Assembly (NCBI GenBank): GCA_047967505.1
Contig: CM106540.1
Direction: 5' to 3' (one strand)
DNA: 64,000 nt
From: Dipteris shenzhenensis
Lineage: Eukaryota > Polypodiophyta > Polypodiopsida > Gleicheniales
Part shown: in pieces, positions 1-11,837 of the stretch
Layout: every line of letters begins with the position of its first letter
Numbering within the stretch: the first letter of the stretch is position 1
Made by a program: the position numbers and the translations under genes
Notes under the pieces: model-generated
Database searches by the model: none
Seen by the model: the letters and a program-made list of their open reading frames with translations, nothing else
What the model was told of the DNA's origin: nothing

Positions 1-700
1 TCTGTCCACCCCCCTGCGACCCCCCACCCCCCGCGGCGGCGCACCGCACCGCCCCCGCCCGCAACCCAGTGGCGCACAGCGCCGCCACCCCCGCCCGCCG
101 CCCCGCGGCGGCGCACCGCGTCGCCCCCGCCCGCAACCCAGTGGCGCACAGCGCCGCCACCCGCGCCCGCCCCTGTCGCCCCGTGGCGGCGACCCCGCGC
201 CGCCCCCGCCCACGCCACCCCCGCCCGCCGCCCCGCGGCGACGACCCCGCGCCGCCCCCGCCCACGCCACCCCGCCCACCCCGCCCGTGCCCCCCGCCCA
301 CCCCGCCCGCGCCCCGCGACCCGCACCCCGCCATCGCCACCCCCGCCCACCCGGCCCGCGCTCCCCGACCCGCACCCCGCCCGGTGGCGCACGCAGCGCC
401 GCCCGTCCAGCGCCGCCCTCCCCCGCCCTCCCCCTGCGTCACTCCCCTCACACCCCGCCCCCTCAGCTCTCTCACCCCCCGCTACGCGCCCCCGCCCTCC
501 CCCGTCACCCCCCTCGCACAGCCCTTTCCCCCCCCTGCGTCACTCCGCACTCACCCCGCCCCCTCTCACCTCTCACCCCTCGCTCCCCGCCCCCCGCCCC
601 CCGGCGGCGCACACAGCGCCGCCCCCCTTCCTCCTCCCCTGCGCACCCCCCTTGCGACACCCCCCCCCCCCGGGCGCCGCCATCGGGAAAGCCCCCCACC

Positions 701-701
<1 letters not shown>
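1..701. repeat. C-rich low-complexity tract
   Basis: The plus strand is almost entirely C with interspersed G, built from short variants of CCCCGCCC, GGCGCACAGCGCC and CCCCTCACC. Proline/alanine-rich open frames run through it only because stop codons are rare in such DNA. There is no start context, domain or codon bias, so I do not call a gene. The composition resembles the C/G-rich intron near 30.5-32.0 kb. Confidence 0.85.

Positions 702-736
<35 letters not shown>
702..736 (+). repeat. 35-base poly(A) run
   Basis: An uninterrupted run of A separates the C-rich tract from the GGTTAG-type array. It could be the tail of a retroposed sequence or simple slippage. No target-site duplication was identified. 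Confidence 0.9.
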
Positions 737-739
<3 letters not shown>

Positions 740-1020
740 AACCTAAAACTAACCTCAGGTTAGTTACTAACTACGGTTAGGTTAGTCGATTAACCCTAGG
801 TTAGTTAGTCCTAACTACAGTTAGGTTAGGTTAGTTAGGTTAGTTAACCCTAGATTAGTTAGTTAACCTCGGTTAGATTAGCTACGTAGGTTTGGTTAGT
901 AGTAACTGAGGTTAGGTTAGTTTAGTTAGCCCTCAGTTAGGTTAGACTAACTTCAGTTAGTATCTAACTAAAGTTAGTTAAACTTCCCAGTTATAGTAAC
1001 TGGGAGGACCTAGGTTAGTT
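737..1020. repeat. Degenerate GGTTAG/TTAGG-like array
   Basis: About 280 bp consist of irregular repeats of GGTTAG, GTTAGTTA and their complements (CTAACC, TAACCTA), with orientation switching several times. It resembles telomere-like motifs of other lineages (TTAGG) but is too irregular to be a telomere. It lies directly after the poly(A) run and before the gypsy leader, so it may be part of that element's upstream LTR or an independent minisatellite. Confidence 0.75.
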
Positions 1021-1492
1021 AGTCTAACTAGAGTCACTTGGTTTCAACCCCTCGGTTGGACTTAAAGTCCATTCACACCACCATTAGGACCCCCCAAAAC
1101 GACAAATTTAGCCCTCCTTTAACCCCTCGAAACTCATCCGTTTGGGACCCAAATTGAACCCCGTTTGAACCCACATTTCACACACGGAAACACCACGTTA
1201 CGGGGTATTTTTCCAGCCCATTGCACACCATTTCGGCATCCCTAGCACACGTTCGTTTGCGCCCCCTTGTGGGCCTCATTTTGCATTAATTCACTCGTAT
1301 TTTCACGCCGCGACCTCCGATTAACGATCCGTCTGCACCGGCACATTTCCCTACACACGTAGGACAATCCTAGGCACATTATTAACATGACGGTCCCTAC
1401 ACAAACTAACATCACTCTAACTCTCCTAATGACACCACCTCCACACCCACACTTGGGGTAGCGATCCCCTTAGCCAATCACGCACCATCTAC
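1021..1492 (+). other. Untranslated stretch upstream of gypsy gag
   Basis: This contains no supportable gene. It probably represents the 5' leader of the gypsy element that follows. I could not identify a convincing tRNA primer-binding site or a 5' LTR matching the LTR at 7699-8910, so the element's left boundary is unknown. Confidence 0.45.
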
Positions 1493-3403
1493 ATGCACTT
1501 ACGTTCCGGCCAACGACTTCGACTCCAGCGCTCGCCCAATCCGCATCTAACTCCACTGCAACAACCGCCCCTGCCAATCCTCTACCCCGAATCCCCCCCT
1601 GAGGTTCAACAACTTCCTTTAACTCCTCCACGCCCCAACATGGCTGGAGGTCGTCCTGAGCATGATGGGGACATCGAGCTCGATGCCGAGGCTGACAACT
1701 TCTTCAATCGATGAAATCACAACAATCACGGCCGACGCCCCTTGGGAAAACTGGAACTTCCCAAATATAATGGTAGGGGAGACCCTGCTCGCTTCCTCCA
1801 ACATTTTGATGCCGCATGTCGAGCAGGTGGTGATCAATCCCATGAAACTAAGGTGGCTTGGTTTCCAATGGCCTTAACTGATGAGGCGTCAGAATGGTAC
1901 CTCGACCTTCTTGTGGAAGAACATGCTACATGGGACCTACTTCAAACCGAATTCAAACGTCGCTTTCAAACGGAGAGGCTACAAGATGATCCCGCTCTCC
2001 AACTCAGCAAGATCGAACAAGGCCGGAGGGAAGATGTACGCACATACCTGGGAAAGATGAAGAGATTGATCGCCATATGTGACCCACGCCCAGATGCAAA
2101 GTACCTCACGGCATGGTTCATAGCAGGTCTAAGAAAGAAAATCCGCAAGGATATGAAAAAGATAAGTAGCTATGAAACATTCAGTGCTGCTCATGCGGCA
2201 GCCATTGACATCGAAGATGGCATGACAGATTCAGACACTAGCAGTGATGATGCCAAATCAAATACACGAGATAAGCGCTCAAAAAAAGGTAAATCAAAGG
2301 ACACTGCCGAAACACCCAATGAAGATCGCCTCGAGGCCATGACCTTGAAGCTGAAAGAAGATATGATGCAGGCCATGGATAAAAAACTTCACTTGTCTCA
2401 GCCGCCAACTCAAACATATCCACGGCGAGAAAATGTCTGGTGCCCACACTGCTTGGCCAATCATACAGCAAATGAATGCCCAGTCCTAAGAGCAAGAATC
2501 ACTGCACAAGCAAATCCACTGCCACGGTTGTGGTGCCATATCTGTGTCGTCGGCGGCCATGATGAGACCAGTTGCATCTTCAACATGCGCAACAATCCGC
2601 CTCGACCACCACAATACCAAGCGGCACCCATGCTAGTATACAGGCAACCGGCACTTGCACAAGCGCCCCCAGCTCCGAGACTAAATCCTGTTCCCGTTCG
2701 GACACAAGTCCCCCAACTACTCAGGAATCCGAATCCACGACCGTATCCAAGAGCAGCAAATCCAGCTCCTCAGGCAGTTCCAATACATCAATTACAAGCC
2801 GAAGAAGTAGACTCACTATTTGAGTATGAAGCAGAGTACCCAGTGTACTATGTAGAAGGTGCAGAGGGTCTAATACCAGTCTATGCAAATCAAGTGCGAC
2901 CCAACACATTTCGCGCACCAATCAAGTGTTACGGTTGTGGAGAAAATCATAGAATCGCAGAGTGCCCTCATCGCGGTAGCCCAGCCACTTTCCAACCACT
3001 CTGCAGAGATTGTGGCATAGGACATGCCTGTATGGATTGTCCCATGAAAAATAAGGTCCCAGAACAAACAGAGGTTAAGCCTGACGTCCTCATCGGCATC
3101 ATTGGGTGGACCATCAAAGTCTGGGTCCCGGCAAGTCTAAGGTCACAACCTATCAATGTAATTACACGCCAACAGAAAGCGGCTACGAAGGACCCTATCA
3201 TTCCGATCCAACCGAAGCGACTTCTGAGAAAGAAAGCACAAGTGCCTCCACCTCCGCCAAGCAATGAGCAGCCGAGTTCATCTACATCAACTCCTGAGCC
3301 TCGAATAAAAGAAGCTCCATTCCCGAATGCAGAGGTGGAGAAGGCTCGTTTTCAGGCACTTCAGCAATGGGTCCAAAATGAACAAGCTCAATTTGAGGCT
3401 TAG
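1493..3403 (+). pseudogene. gag: Ty3/gypsy gag polyprotein with four zinc knuckles
   Basis: This is the capsid/nucleocapsid part of a gypsy retrotransposon. The ATG at 1493 opens with MHLRSGQ, a start common in plant gypsy gag. The frame runs through a TGA at 1712-1714 and continues to a TAG at 3401. The capsid region (about 1745-2200) includes LPKYNGRGDPARFLQHF and later FKRRFQ. Four CCHC knuckles are visible, near 2438 (WCPHCLANHTANEC), 2531 (WCHICVVGGHDETSC), 2927 (CYGCGENHRIAEC) and 3002 (CRDCGIGHACMDC). Three of them have three rather than four residues between the second Cys and the His. Gag and pol lie in the same reading frame, separated only by TAG codons, so the parent element probably had one fused gag-pol ORF. 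The in-frame stops indicate an inactive copy. Confidence 0.88.
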
Positions 3404-6400
3404 AAACAAGCTCAAGACCCACTCCATGACTTGGCCCCACAAAGTATTGATACTGTACTCGAGCCTTTGTTCCAACAACAGACTCCACAATAGAATGTAC
3501 CGCCACGTCAACTTGAAGGAGCTGCACTCTCTAGCATCCTGAGTTGCCCTGTGTCCATTCCCATCGGAATCCTCTTACGAAATTGTCCCAATCTCTGGGA
3601 GAGTTTCAAAGGATGGATTGAACTCGCAAATCCCCCTCCACCTATGAACGACATTGATGATATCCCTGTGCGGATGGGTGAGAAAGATGACATACGCAAC
3701 ATCACTGTGCCTTTGATCCACAAGGCATATAATGAAATCCAAGCCATAGTGGATGGTGGAGCAGGTGTCAATGTCCTATCAAAGGAGCTTTACGAAGAAT
3801 GGGGTCTCCCACCAATGCAAAAGGCTAATTTCAACATACGCCTTGCCGATGATTCACGGGCTAAACCCTTGGGAATAGTGAATGGCGTGTCCACAAAGAT
3901 CGCAGGAGTCCACTTTTCCCTTCAATTCACAATCTTGGATCTCCCCAAAAAATCCTATCAAATCTTACTGGGACGTCCTTGTTTACGGGAAGCATCAGTC
4001 CTCCATGACTGGGGAACGGATAGATTGACAATCCAGAATCGAGACACTGCAGTCAGGGTGAATGTGGGGACAGGAGTTATTAAACCAATTGTTCCTAGAG
4101 CATTGGATGACACATCTTCCATGACAATCTCGAGCAAATCAGATCCCTTGCAACAGCATGCCATAGCAGGTGACTCACAAAGCAATGTCAATAACTGGAT
4201 ACAAACATTGGCAACCATCGACAACTGCCATTCATTAGACCCCATCTTCTCACAGATAGATGTTAACACACTACAGGTCGATCCTCCACCGACACATGAA
4301 GAACCAATCGATCTAGAGATGCCTTTCTTTATGGCTGACCTCGAATGGGATAATGAACCTGAAGAAGGTACCCATACCAATGATGACTCAGATTTTCCTT
4401 GGGACCTTGAAATAGAGGCTGCGAATGCTGAAATTGAAGATCAAATCTTTGAAAATGACCTAGCCATTCTGCATGCCCTAATGGCAGTTGAGCTCCCAAA
4501 AGTTGAACCTCCACAGTTGCATAACAGCAGAAGATCCCGCAAGAAAGCTGCCGGAGGAAATCGCAGAAAAGCCAAGGCTGAGCACTTCAATGAATTCGAA
4601 CGAGTCCAAACACGGATTGTGGAATTGTATCTTGCAAAGGCAGTCCCCTCAAAGTCAAAACCACCACCTCTTGAATGGTCCCCTGAAGGACTGGAAGGAG
4701 TATGTGCAGCACATGAACCCTTACTTGGAAACACCTTACCAGTGGAAAAGTTACCCCACAGTTCCCAACGTAAGAAGTTTCGGAAATATAAGCCACATGT
4801 GCGGATGAAGCTTGATCAGGATACTTCAAAAAAAGAAAGGAAAGAAGAGCCTAACAAATTACTAAATGCAACTATGCCACCCAGTACTCATGACACATCT
4901 CAGGCTAGTTCAACCCCATCAGAGGCCGATCTTCGAGAAGTGCCGGAATACTTTAAGAATTATACAAGTGGAAGTGCACCAATAGCAATGCCAAGACCAA
5001 TCAGAGAATATGAAGCTCAAGAAACCGATAGCATTGGAGAAACTCCAATCTATGAGGGACTGGCAAAAACACACACAATAAACCTCGCCCTTGAAGGGGA
5101 GGAAGAAAAGTTGGTGTTCATTGGGAAACAGCTCCGTGAAGAAGATGAAATCAAACTCAAAGACCTCCTAATGGAATACCGTGACTGCCTATCATGGTCA
5201 TACAAAGAGATGAAAGGAATTTCACCAGAAGTGGTAGTTCACACGATCCCTATAAGGGAAGGTGCTCGCCCTAAGGTATGTGGACCTTATCGCACAAATC
5301 CTAAATATGGCACCATGGTTTATGACGAGCTGGAAAAACTCCTAGATGCCGGATTCATCTACGAGATAGAGCACACTGATTGGGTTTCACCCATTGTCAT
5401 TGTGCCTAAACGCAACAAGAAGCTCAGAATATGCGTAAACTTGAAAAATGTGAATGCCGCCACAATTAGGGATCACTACCCCCTACCCTTAACAGAAACA
5501 GTGTTGGAAAAGGTGGCAGGATCCGAAATTTATAGCTTCTTGGATGGATTCAGTGGCTATAACCAAGTACAAATTGCTCCTCAAGACCAATCAAAAACAG
5601 CATTTGCTACAGAATGGGGTATTTTTGCATATAGAGTCATGCCATTCGGCATTTGTAATGCCCCAGCCACATTCCAGCGAGTCATGTTCACAGCTTTCAA
5701 GTCATTTTTGAATAAGTTTTTACAGGTGTTCTTGGATGATTTGTGCATCCATTCAACCAAACAGGACCACTTCAAATGTCTGGAAGCAGTACTAATCAAA
5801 TGCAGGGAGTATGGCATCTCCCTAAATCCAACAAAATGCCAGTTCATGGTCACCCACGGAGTTGTTTTGGGACACATCGTCTCTCAACATGGGATTGCAA
5901 CTGACATGGACAAAATCAAAATCATCATGGAATTGCCTCCTCCTACAAATTCCAAAGGTGTACAGGTCTTTATGGGACATGCCGGCTATTATAGAAGATT
6001 TATATTGCGGTATGCCATGATAGCTAGACCACTTTACAAATTATTAGTGGAGTTCTTATGGACCAAAGAGTGCGACCAAGCCTTTGAGCTTTTAAAGTGG
6101 TGCCTAATCATAGCACCCATCCTTCTATCTCCCAATTGGGATATTGATTTTCATGTTCATACTGATGGATCCAAGTATGCAATTGGGAGTGTGCTTTGTC
6201 AACCGGGTGAACATAAGAAAGACTACCCTGTCTACTTCGCCAGTCGACAACTCATTGATGCAGAGATCAACTATACAACCACAGAAAGAGAAGCCCTAGC
6301 AATGGTGTACAGTGTAAAGAAATTTTGGCACTATCTACTCGCAAATGATTTTGTCTTCTACACCGATCATCAAGCTTTGCTATATCTTGTGAACCGTCCA

Positions 6401-7528
6401 TGTACCACAGGAAGAATAACCAGATGGCTCCTCTTGCTGCAAGAATTCAACTTCAAAATTGTGGTCCGCAAAGGTGCCCAACACTACATTGCCGATCACA
6501 TGTCTCGAGTCAAGACAGGAGAAGAAGCCACTGGAATAGAAGATGACTTACTAGATGCCACACTATTTCAAATAGATGCTGTTCCCGAATGGTGTGGAGA
6601 TATCATTGGGTACTTGATGGCAGGAAGACCACCCCCTGACATGAAAGCAGTAGATGCCAGAAAATTGATTCTAAAGGCTGCATCCTATCAACTCATTGCA
6701 GGACAACTATATAAGATGGGCAAGGACCAGATACTAAGGAGATGTGTAATGCCTCATGAGATCCTGCCAATCCTGAGTGAAGTCCATGAAGGCATTGCAG
6801 GAGGACACTTCCAAGGGGAAGCCACAGCAAGAAAAGTTCTCCTCGCAGGCTACTGGTGGCCAACATTGTGGGCAAATGCCTATGAATATGTAAAAGGCTG
6901 TGATGTTTGCCAACGAACTATTAAACCACAACACAAAGACTTCAATCCCCTAACAACAGTTGTTGCACAACAGCCATTTGAAAAATGGGGGATTGATTAT
7001 GTGGGTCCCATACATCCAGCAGCAAAAGGAACACAGGCACGCTACATCATTGTGGCCACTGATTACTTTACAAAATGGGCTGAAGCTAAAGCAGTCAGAA
7101 AGGCAGATGCCAAAAGCACAACAAGATTCTTGTACGAACATGTGATCACCCGATTCGGATGCCCCCTTGAAATTGTGTCGGATAGAGGCACACATTTTGT
7201 CAATGAGGTAATCCAAGAACTCTTGTCTGGCTTCATGGTCATTCATAGAAAAAGCACACCCTACTACCCCCAAGGGAATGGACTAGCAGAATCCACAAAT
7301 AAAATCATATGCAATATCCTCACCAAGGTAGTAGAACCACAGCGTTCTGATGGGGCAAAGAAACTGAATGCAGCCTTATGGGCATACAGAACCACATTCA
7401 AGGTCAGTACAGGGAACACACCTTTTCAATTGGTGTACGGCCTTGAAGCCGTGGTCCCACTCGAATTTGTAATACCAAGTCTACGCATCGCAAAATACAG
7501 GAACGCATGGGTGATCATGAGTCCTTGA
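3404..7528 (+). pseudogene. pol: Ty3/gypsy pol: protease, RT, RNase H, integrase
   Basis: The frame continues directly from gag; a TAG at 3491 lies upstream of the 1325-codon open stretch that begins at 3551. Domains in order: a retropepsin with the active-site motif AIVDGGAGVNVLS (about 3748-3786); reverse transcriptase with PFGICNAPATFQRVM and the catalytic FLDD (near 5730); RNase H with HTDGSKYAIGSV (near 6157) and TEREALAMVYS; and integrase with an HHCC zinc finger (HEGIAGGHF near 6785, CDVCQ near 6899). The integrase catalytic triad falls at GIDYVGP (6992), VSDRGTHF (7180) and LAESTNK (7287). The protein encodes retrotransposon replication and integration. The frame is lost shortly before 7528. 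Confidence 0.95.
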
Positions 7529-7610
7529 AAGAAAGGCTCTGTCAGTTGGAAAAGCATATAGAGACAAGACTAGTCGCTTATCATGACGACTCGCATACCA
7601 CAAGCTAAAT
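7529..7610 (+). pseudogene. Frameshifted integrase tail of the gypsy element
   Basis: After a frameshift near 7490-7500 the protein continues in another frame with GDHESLKERLCQLEKHIETR. The fragment at 37747-38178 shows the same segment followed by the usual integrase C-terminal domain. Here that C-terminal domain is missing after about 7590, so the element has lost part of its 3' coding region. Confidence 0.7.
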
Positions 7611-7740
7611 AGCCATTGAATTACGCACATGGCATCCCAACTCTGAAATCAAAATAAGCCATAACCCGAGGACGGTTAATAAAATGGATCCGGGAGTATG
7701 TTGACTCTGTGCCAACATGAACTTATGAAGAAAGAGAAGG

Positions 7741-8012
7741 TGATACAACTTTGTGATACAACTTTGTGTTACAACTTTGTGTTACAACTTCTAGACACAA
7801 CTTTATGTTACGACTTTGTGTAACAACTTTGTGTTACGAGTTTGTCTACATGAAGAGAGAGAATGTGTTACGACTTTGTGATACAACTTTGTGACACAAC
7901 TTTGTGTTACAACTTTGTGTTACAACTTTGTGTAACAACTTTGTGTTACATCTTCTACATGAAGAGAGAGAATGTGTTACGACTTTGTGACACAACTTTG
8001 TGTTACATGCAG
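7741..8012 (+). repeat. 13-bp minisatellite in LTR U3
   Basis: Tandem copies of ACAACTTTGTGTT and variants (GATACAACTTTGTG, GACACAACTTTGTG) fill the U3 region. Two copies of a spacer reading TACATGAAGAGAGAGAATG interrupt them. Confidence 0.88.
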
Positions 8013-8033
8013 AGAGAGAAGCTCTCCAACTTG

Positions 8034-8041
8034 TATAAATA
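8034..8041 (+). promoter_or_regulatory. TATA box of the LTR promoter
   Basis: TATAAATA lies about 335 bp into the LTR and is conserved in the inverted LTR copy (complement at 15042-15049). Its position fits an LTR U3 promoter. Confidence 0.7.
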
Positions 8042-8211
8042 CCCCATAATGGAATGAAGCCCACACTCTTGGGGCATTGTGTTGAGTCTACATTGGTATT
8101 CCAAGCATTTGTCTCAAGTGTCCATGCTTCCTTGCACTGCACGTCCAAAAGCATGTCCTAACCTTGCAACCCTTCTCCCCTCTCCTCCAACCCTGCAACC
8201 CACCCTCTCCC

Positions 8212-8340
8212 TCTCCTCCTCCCTCCTTCTCCCTCCTCCTCCTCCTCCTCCTCCCTCCTCCTCCTCCTCCTCCTCCTCCTCCTCTCTCCTCCCTCTCCCT
8301 CCTCCTCTTCCCTCCTCCTCCTTCCTCCTCTCTCTCTTAC
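8212..8340 (+). repeat. (TCC)n microsatellite in the LTR
   Basis: CTCCTCCTCC runs dominate this stretch. The inverted LTR copy carries a matching GGA-rich tract at 14758-14875. Open frames across it (poly-Ser/Pro/Leu) are compositional artefacts. Confidence 0.9.
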
Positions 8341-8454
8341 TTCACCCATGCTCTTACACCTTCTTCCTCTCCCACTCCTATGCTTTCCTAAACCCTTAAA
8401 CTCAATGATCTATGAGGGAGACGAGTTCTCCACCATGTACTCTACTCTGAACCT

Positions 8455-8670
8455 TGGACCCTCCTTCTAACCCTGGACTCCTTCTAAACCTTGGAACCCC
8501 CTTCTAAACCCTGGAACTCTTTCTAACCCTGAACTCTTTCTAAACCCTGGATCCTCCTTCTGAACCCTTGAACTCTTTCTAAACCCTGGATCCTCCTTTT
8601 GAACCCTTAAACTCTTTCTAAACCCTGGAACCTCCTTCTGAACCCTTAAACTCCTCCTAAACCCTACAAC
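8455..8670 (+). repeat. Short tandem repeats CTTCTAAACCCTGGA in the LTR
   Basis: About ten irregular units containing CTTTCTAAACCCTGGA or CTTCTGAACCCTTGAA lie in tandem. A degraded version is present in the inverted copy near 14510-14640. Confidence 0.8.
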
Positions 8671-8910
8671 CCCCAATGAAGGCGAAAGCCTTCATTACCC
8701 CAACAACAATGGTTTACGTGCCTTTTACACATGCTTGCATTTTGTTTACTCACCACACTTAAGCCTACGTCTCTCACCGGAACACGACTCGAGGTCCTAA
8801 GCTACACATATACTACAACGACAAACCCAATATATCTGTAGGTGACAAAAAGCCTCGGAACCCTGCAACATAGAATACCCAGCTCTTCCTACGAAAGCGG
8901 TAGGAAAGAG

Positions 8911-9255
8911 CCAACAATGACTCATTTCTATTTCCCAATTACAAAGCAAATAATATGTCTCCCCAACCATTCTATCCCTATACCAAGGTATTTATAATTC
9001 ATACCCATGGTATTTACAATGATGCACTCCACTCATAATCACATTTGCAATCATTTTCACTAATTATTCTAATTAGTGTCAAACCCACATTAATGATTCC
9101 ATGAAATAAAGGAGTCGACATCAAAATATTGACAAGCTACAACGAGAGTAGCCACAAAGAGCCATCTCCCACCACCAACTTCTCCATCACGCTTCTTGGT
9201 TCTTTGTCTCCATGGCTAGCTTTTGTCACCTTGAGGGCCCCACAAATCCTCCCAC
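8911..9255 (-). mobile_element. Fragment of a second LTR family
   Basis: On the minus strand this includes CATTGTAAATACCATGGGTA followed by GAATTATAAATACCTTGGTA. Both blocks closely match the LTR starting at 49194 (near 49350-49400). No coding sequence is present. It is wedged between the LTR ending at 8910 and the truncated copia element. Confidence 0.6.
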
Positions 9256-9305
9256 ATGTTCAACCGCATCCAAATGCGGTTTCCTTGGAGCCTGCATAAA
9301 CTGAC

Positions 9306-10631
9306 TTACCAATCAACAGCATAGCTTAGATCTAGCCTGGTAATAGTCATATAAATCAAACTTCCTACTATGCGTTTGTACATAGTAGGGTCTTCCAAAA
9401 GCTCACCTGCATTTGTGCTCAGCTTCACATTCTGCTCCAAAGGAACTGAAATAGGCTTACAGCCTGTCATCCCATATTTGGATAGCATGTCCAATCCATA
9501 CTGCCTCTGCAAGAGCTGTATCGCACTTGGTGATCTAATCACCTCAATGCCCAAGAAATAACGTTGCTCTCCCAAATCCTTCATCTCAAACTTTTGCCTC
9601 AATAGCATTTTCACATGAAGGATATCTTCATCACTATCACCTGTGATGATCAAATCATCAACATAAATGACAAGCAGCATAATATCTTTCTCTATTTTTC
9701 TCACATAGAGTGAGAAATCTGCCTTGGAAATCTAAAAGCCAATAGTGACAAGATATTGTCCTATCTTGTCATACCATGCTCTAAGTGCTTGCTTCAAGCC
9801 ATACAAGGCTTTCTTCAACCTGCAAACAAACTCAGGATGAAGAGCATGAACATAACCTGGTGGCTGCTCCATAAAGACCTCTTCTTGCAAATCACCATGC
9901 AAGAAGGCATTCTTTACATCCATTTGATGTAAAGACCATCCCTTTGATGCAGCCATAGCAATGGCTGCTCTTACGGTTGCCATCCCTACAACCGGACTAA
10001 AAGTTTCTTCATAATCAATGCCATATGTCTGTGCATACCCCTTGACAACTAATCTTGCCTTGTATCTATTCACAGAACCATCTATATTGTGCTTTATCTT
10101 ATAAACCCACTTACAGCCAATTGCATTCTTGTCTTTAGGTAAAGGCACCAATTCCCATGTAGCATTTGCTTCCAAGGCATCCATTTCTTCATCCATGGCT
10201 TTCTCCCATTTTTCATTTCCCATGGCTTGCTCAAAAGAAGTGGGTTCTGGTTCCTGTATCACTTTGACCATATAGGCATAGTGAATGGCAGTAAATCCAT
10301 CATATTTCAGCCTATCCACAGGATACCTAACCCTGGTAGACTTGTGCAAAATAGGCTCACTTCTAGGTGCTCTCAAAACATCCCTGGTCTTCCTTACTCT
10401 AGGTCTAACAACAGAAGGAATACCCAACTCATCATCAATGCTCTGTTCTGAGCCATTGGATTCACAATCCACATAAGAGTGACCTGCATTCACATCAAAC
10501 ATGGGCTGATCTACCTTCTCTTTTCCTTTTCGTGATACCTGCATACCACTCTCTGCATTGTTTTGAGGAGATTCTCCTGATCTCAATCTGCCTGTCCATG
10601 GCGAAGTATGTGAACCACTGCTAGAGGACAC
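9306..10631 (-). pseudogene. Copia reverse transcriptase (copy 1)
   Basis: Two open pieces (10631-9732 and 9704-9306) are separated by one stop codon. The first has [57 protein letters not shown] and KKALYGLKQ. The second has LLVIYVDDLIITGDSDED, with the catalytic YVDD, and MKDLGEQRYFLGIEV. These are standard landmarks of copia RT. The segment ends at MTITRLDLSYAV, where RNase H should follow but is absent. The enzyme would copy element RNA into DNA in cytoplasmic particles. The stop and truncation make this copy inactive. Confidence 0.93.
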
Positions 10632-10670
10632 TCCAGGTCCACTAATATTTTGTGATTGCTGCTGTGAATT

Positions 10671-11837
10671 CTATGCAACATTACCATTTTGTGCATCTAC
10701 ATCAATCATTACATTTACTAGTTTATACCAGCTGCTCATCTCATCAAAAACATCTCTGATCACTGTAAACTTACGTGTAGAAGGGTTATAGCATCTATAC
10801 CCTTTCTGCTGTAGAGAATAACCAATAAAGATGCACTTCTCAGCTTTTGGATCCAACTTGGACCTCAACTCATCTGGCACATGAACATAGGCAATGCAAC
10901 CAAAAATTTTCAAATGACAAATGTCTGGTTTCCTACCAGTATACATCTCCTCTGGCGTCATGCCATGTATTGCTGCAGTGGGAGTCCTGTTCATTATATA
11001 AACTGCTGTAGCAACTGCTTCAGCACAATAATAATCTGGTAGATCTTTTTCATTTAGCATGGCCCGAGATACCTCTCCAATATGCCTGTTTTTCCTATCT
11101 GCAATTCCATTTTGCTGTGGGGTATGACTACATGAATATTGCTGCTTTATGCCATGCTCCTGCAGGAACCTTGCAAACTCATTTGAGAGGTACTTTCCCC
11201 CTCCATCTAACCTTAGGCATTTTATTTGCAGGCCTGTTTCTTTTTCAACCATAGCTTTAAAAGCTTTGAAGTGCCCAAACACTTCACTTTTCTTTTTCAT
11301 AAAATACACCCAAAGTTTTCTGCTAAAGTCATCAATAAATGTGACAAAATAGTGACTGCCTCGAATAGATGTAGCTTTAGTAGTCCACACATCAGAGTGG
11401 ATTAATTCCAATGGCTTTTTACTCTCTTGAACATGCCTAGGAAATGGTTTCCTTGCCTGTTTCCCAAATTGACAGGTTTCACAAACCTTATGCATTTCTG
11501 CAACCTTGAATTTAGGCAATCCTGCAACAATATTTTGGGCTTGCATTGATTTAAGTCACTGTATATTAACATGACCAATGCATTTATGCCAGATATCAAT
11601 ATCTGCAACTACACCAGTCCCATGTTCAAACATTGCTACACTCAATTCAGGCATGTCCACATCCAACGTAAACATCCTGCCCTTCTTCTTTCCTTTTGCT
11701 ATCAGGCGACCGCTATTTTTCATATCCTCAACAAAGCATCCATGAGGATTAAATCTGACCTGCAAACCCTGCTCAACCATTTGACCAATAGAAACCAGGT
11801 TCTTGGTGATGTTCAGGACATGAAATACATCGGACAT
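10671..11837 (-). pseudogene. Copia integrase (copy 1), catalytic Glu replaced by Asp
   Basis: The GAG-pre-integrase zinc finger is seen in WHKCIGHVNIQ (11571-11610) and CETCQFGKQARKPFPR (from about 11490); a stop between them splits the frame. The catalytic core shows LIHSDVWTTK, FIDDFSRKLWVYFMKKKSE and CLRLDGGGKYLSNEF. The third catalytic position reads QQNGIADRKNR, where copia integrases normally have AERKNR, so the Glu is Asp here. Downstream are the usual FGCIAYVHVPDE and KCIFIGYSLQQKGYRCYNP. It inserts element cDNA into chromosomes. Stop and substitution both suggest inactivity. Confidence 0.92.

Larger units (their letters stand above)
7699..8910 (+). mobile_element. LTR, plus orientation (3' LTR of gypsy or solo LTR)
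   Basis: The segment begins TGTTGACTC and ends GAGCCAACA, giving the expected TG...CA ends with short inverted termini. A purine-rich stretch (GGATCCGGGAGTA) precedes it, as a 3' polypurine tract would. A TATAAATA box at 8034-8041 marks the U3/R transition. Its last roughly 900 bp recur in inverted orientation at 14261-15080, which supports a defined repeat family. Internal repeats are listed separately. Whether this is the 3' LTR of the adjacent gypsy element or a solo LTR is unresolved. Confidence 0.75.

Noticed and set aside
69-763. Long Pro/Ala/Arg open frames in the C-rich tract
   Set aside because: They exist on both strands because C/G-rich DNA has few stops. No start context, domain or conservation signal is visible.
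8079-8399. Ser/Pro-rich ORF after the TATA box
   Set aside because: It spans the (TCC)n tract of an LTR and is not conserved in the inverted copy.
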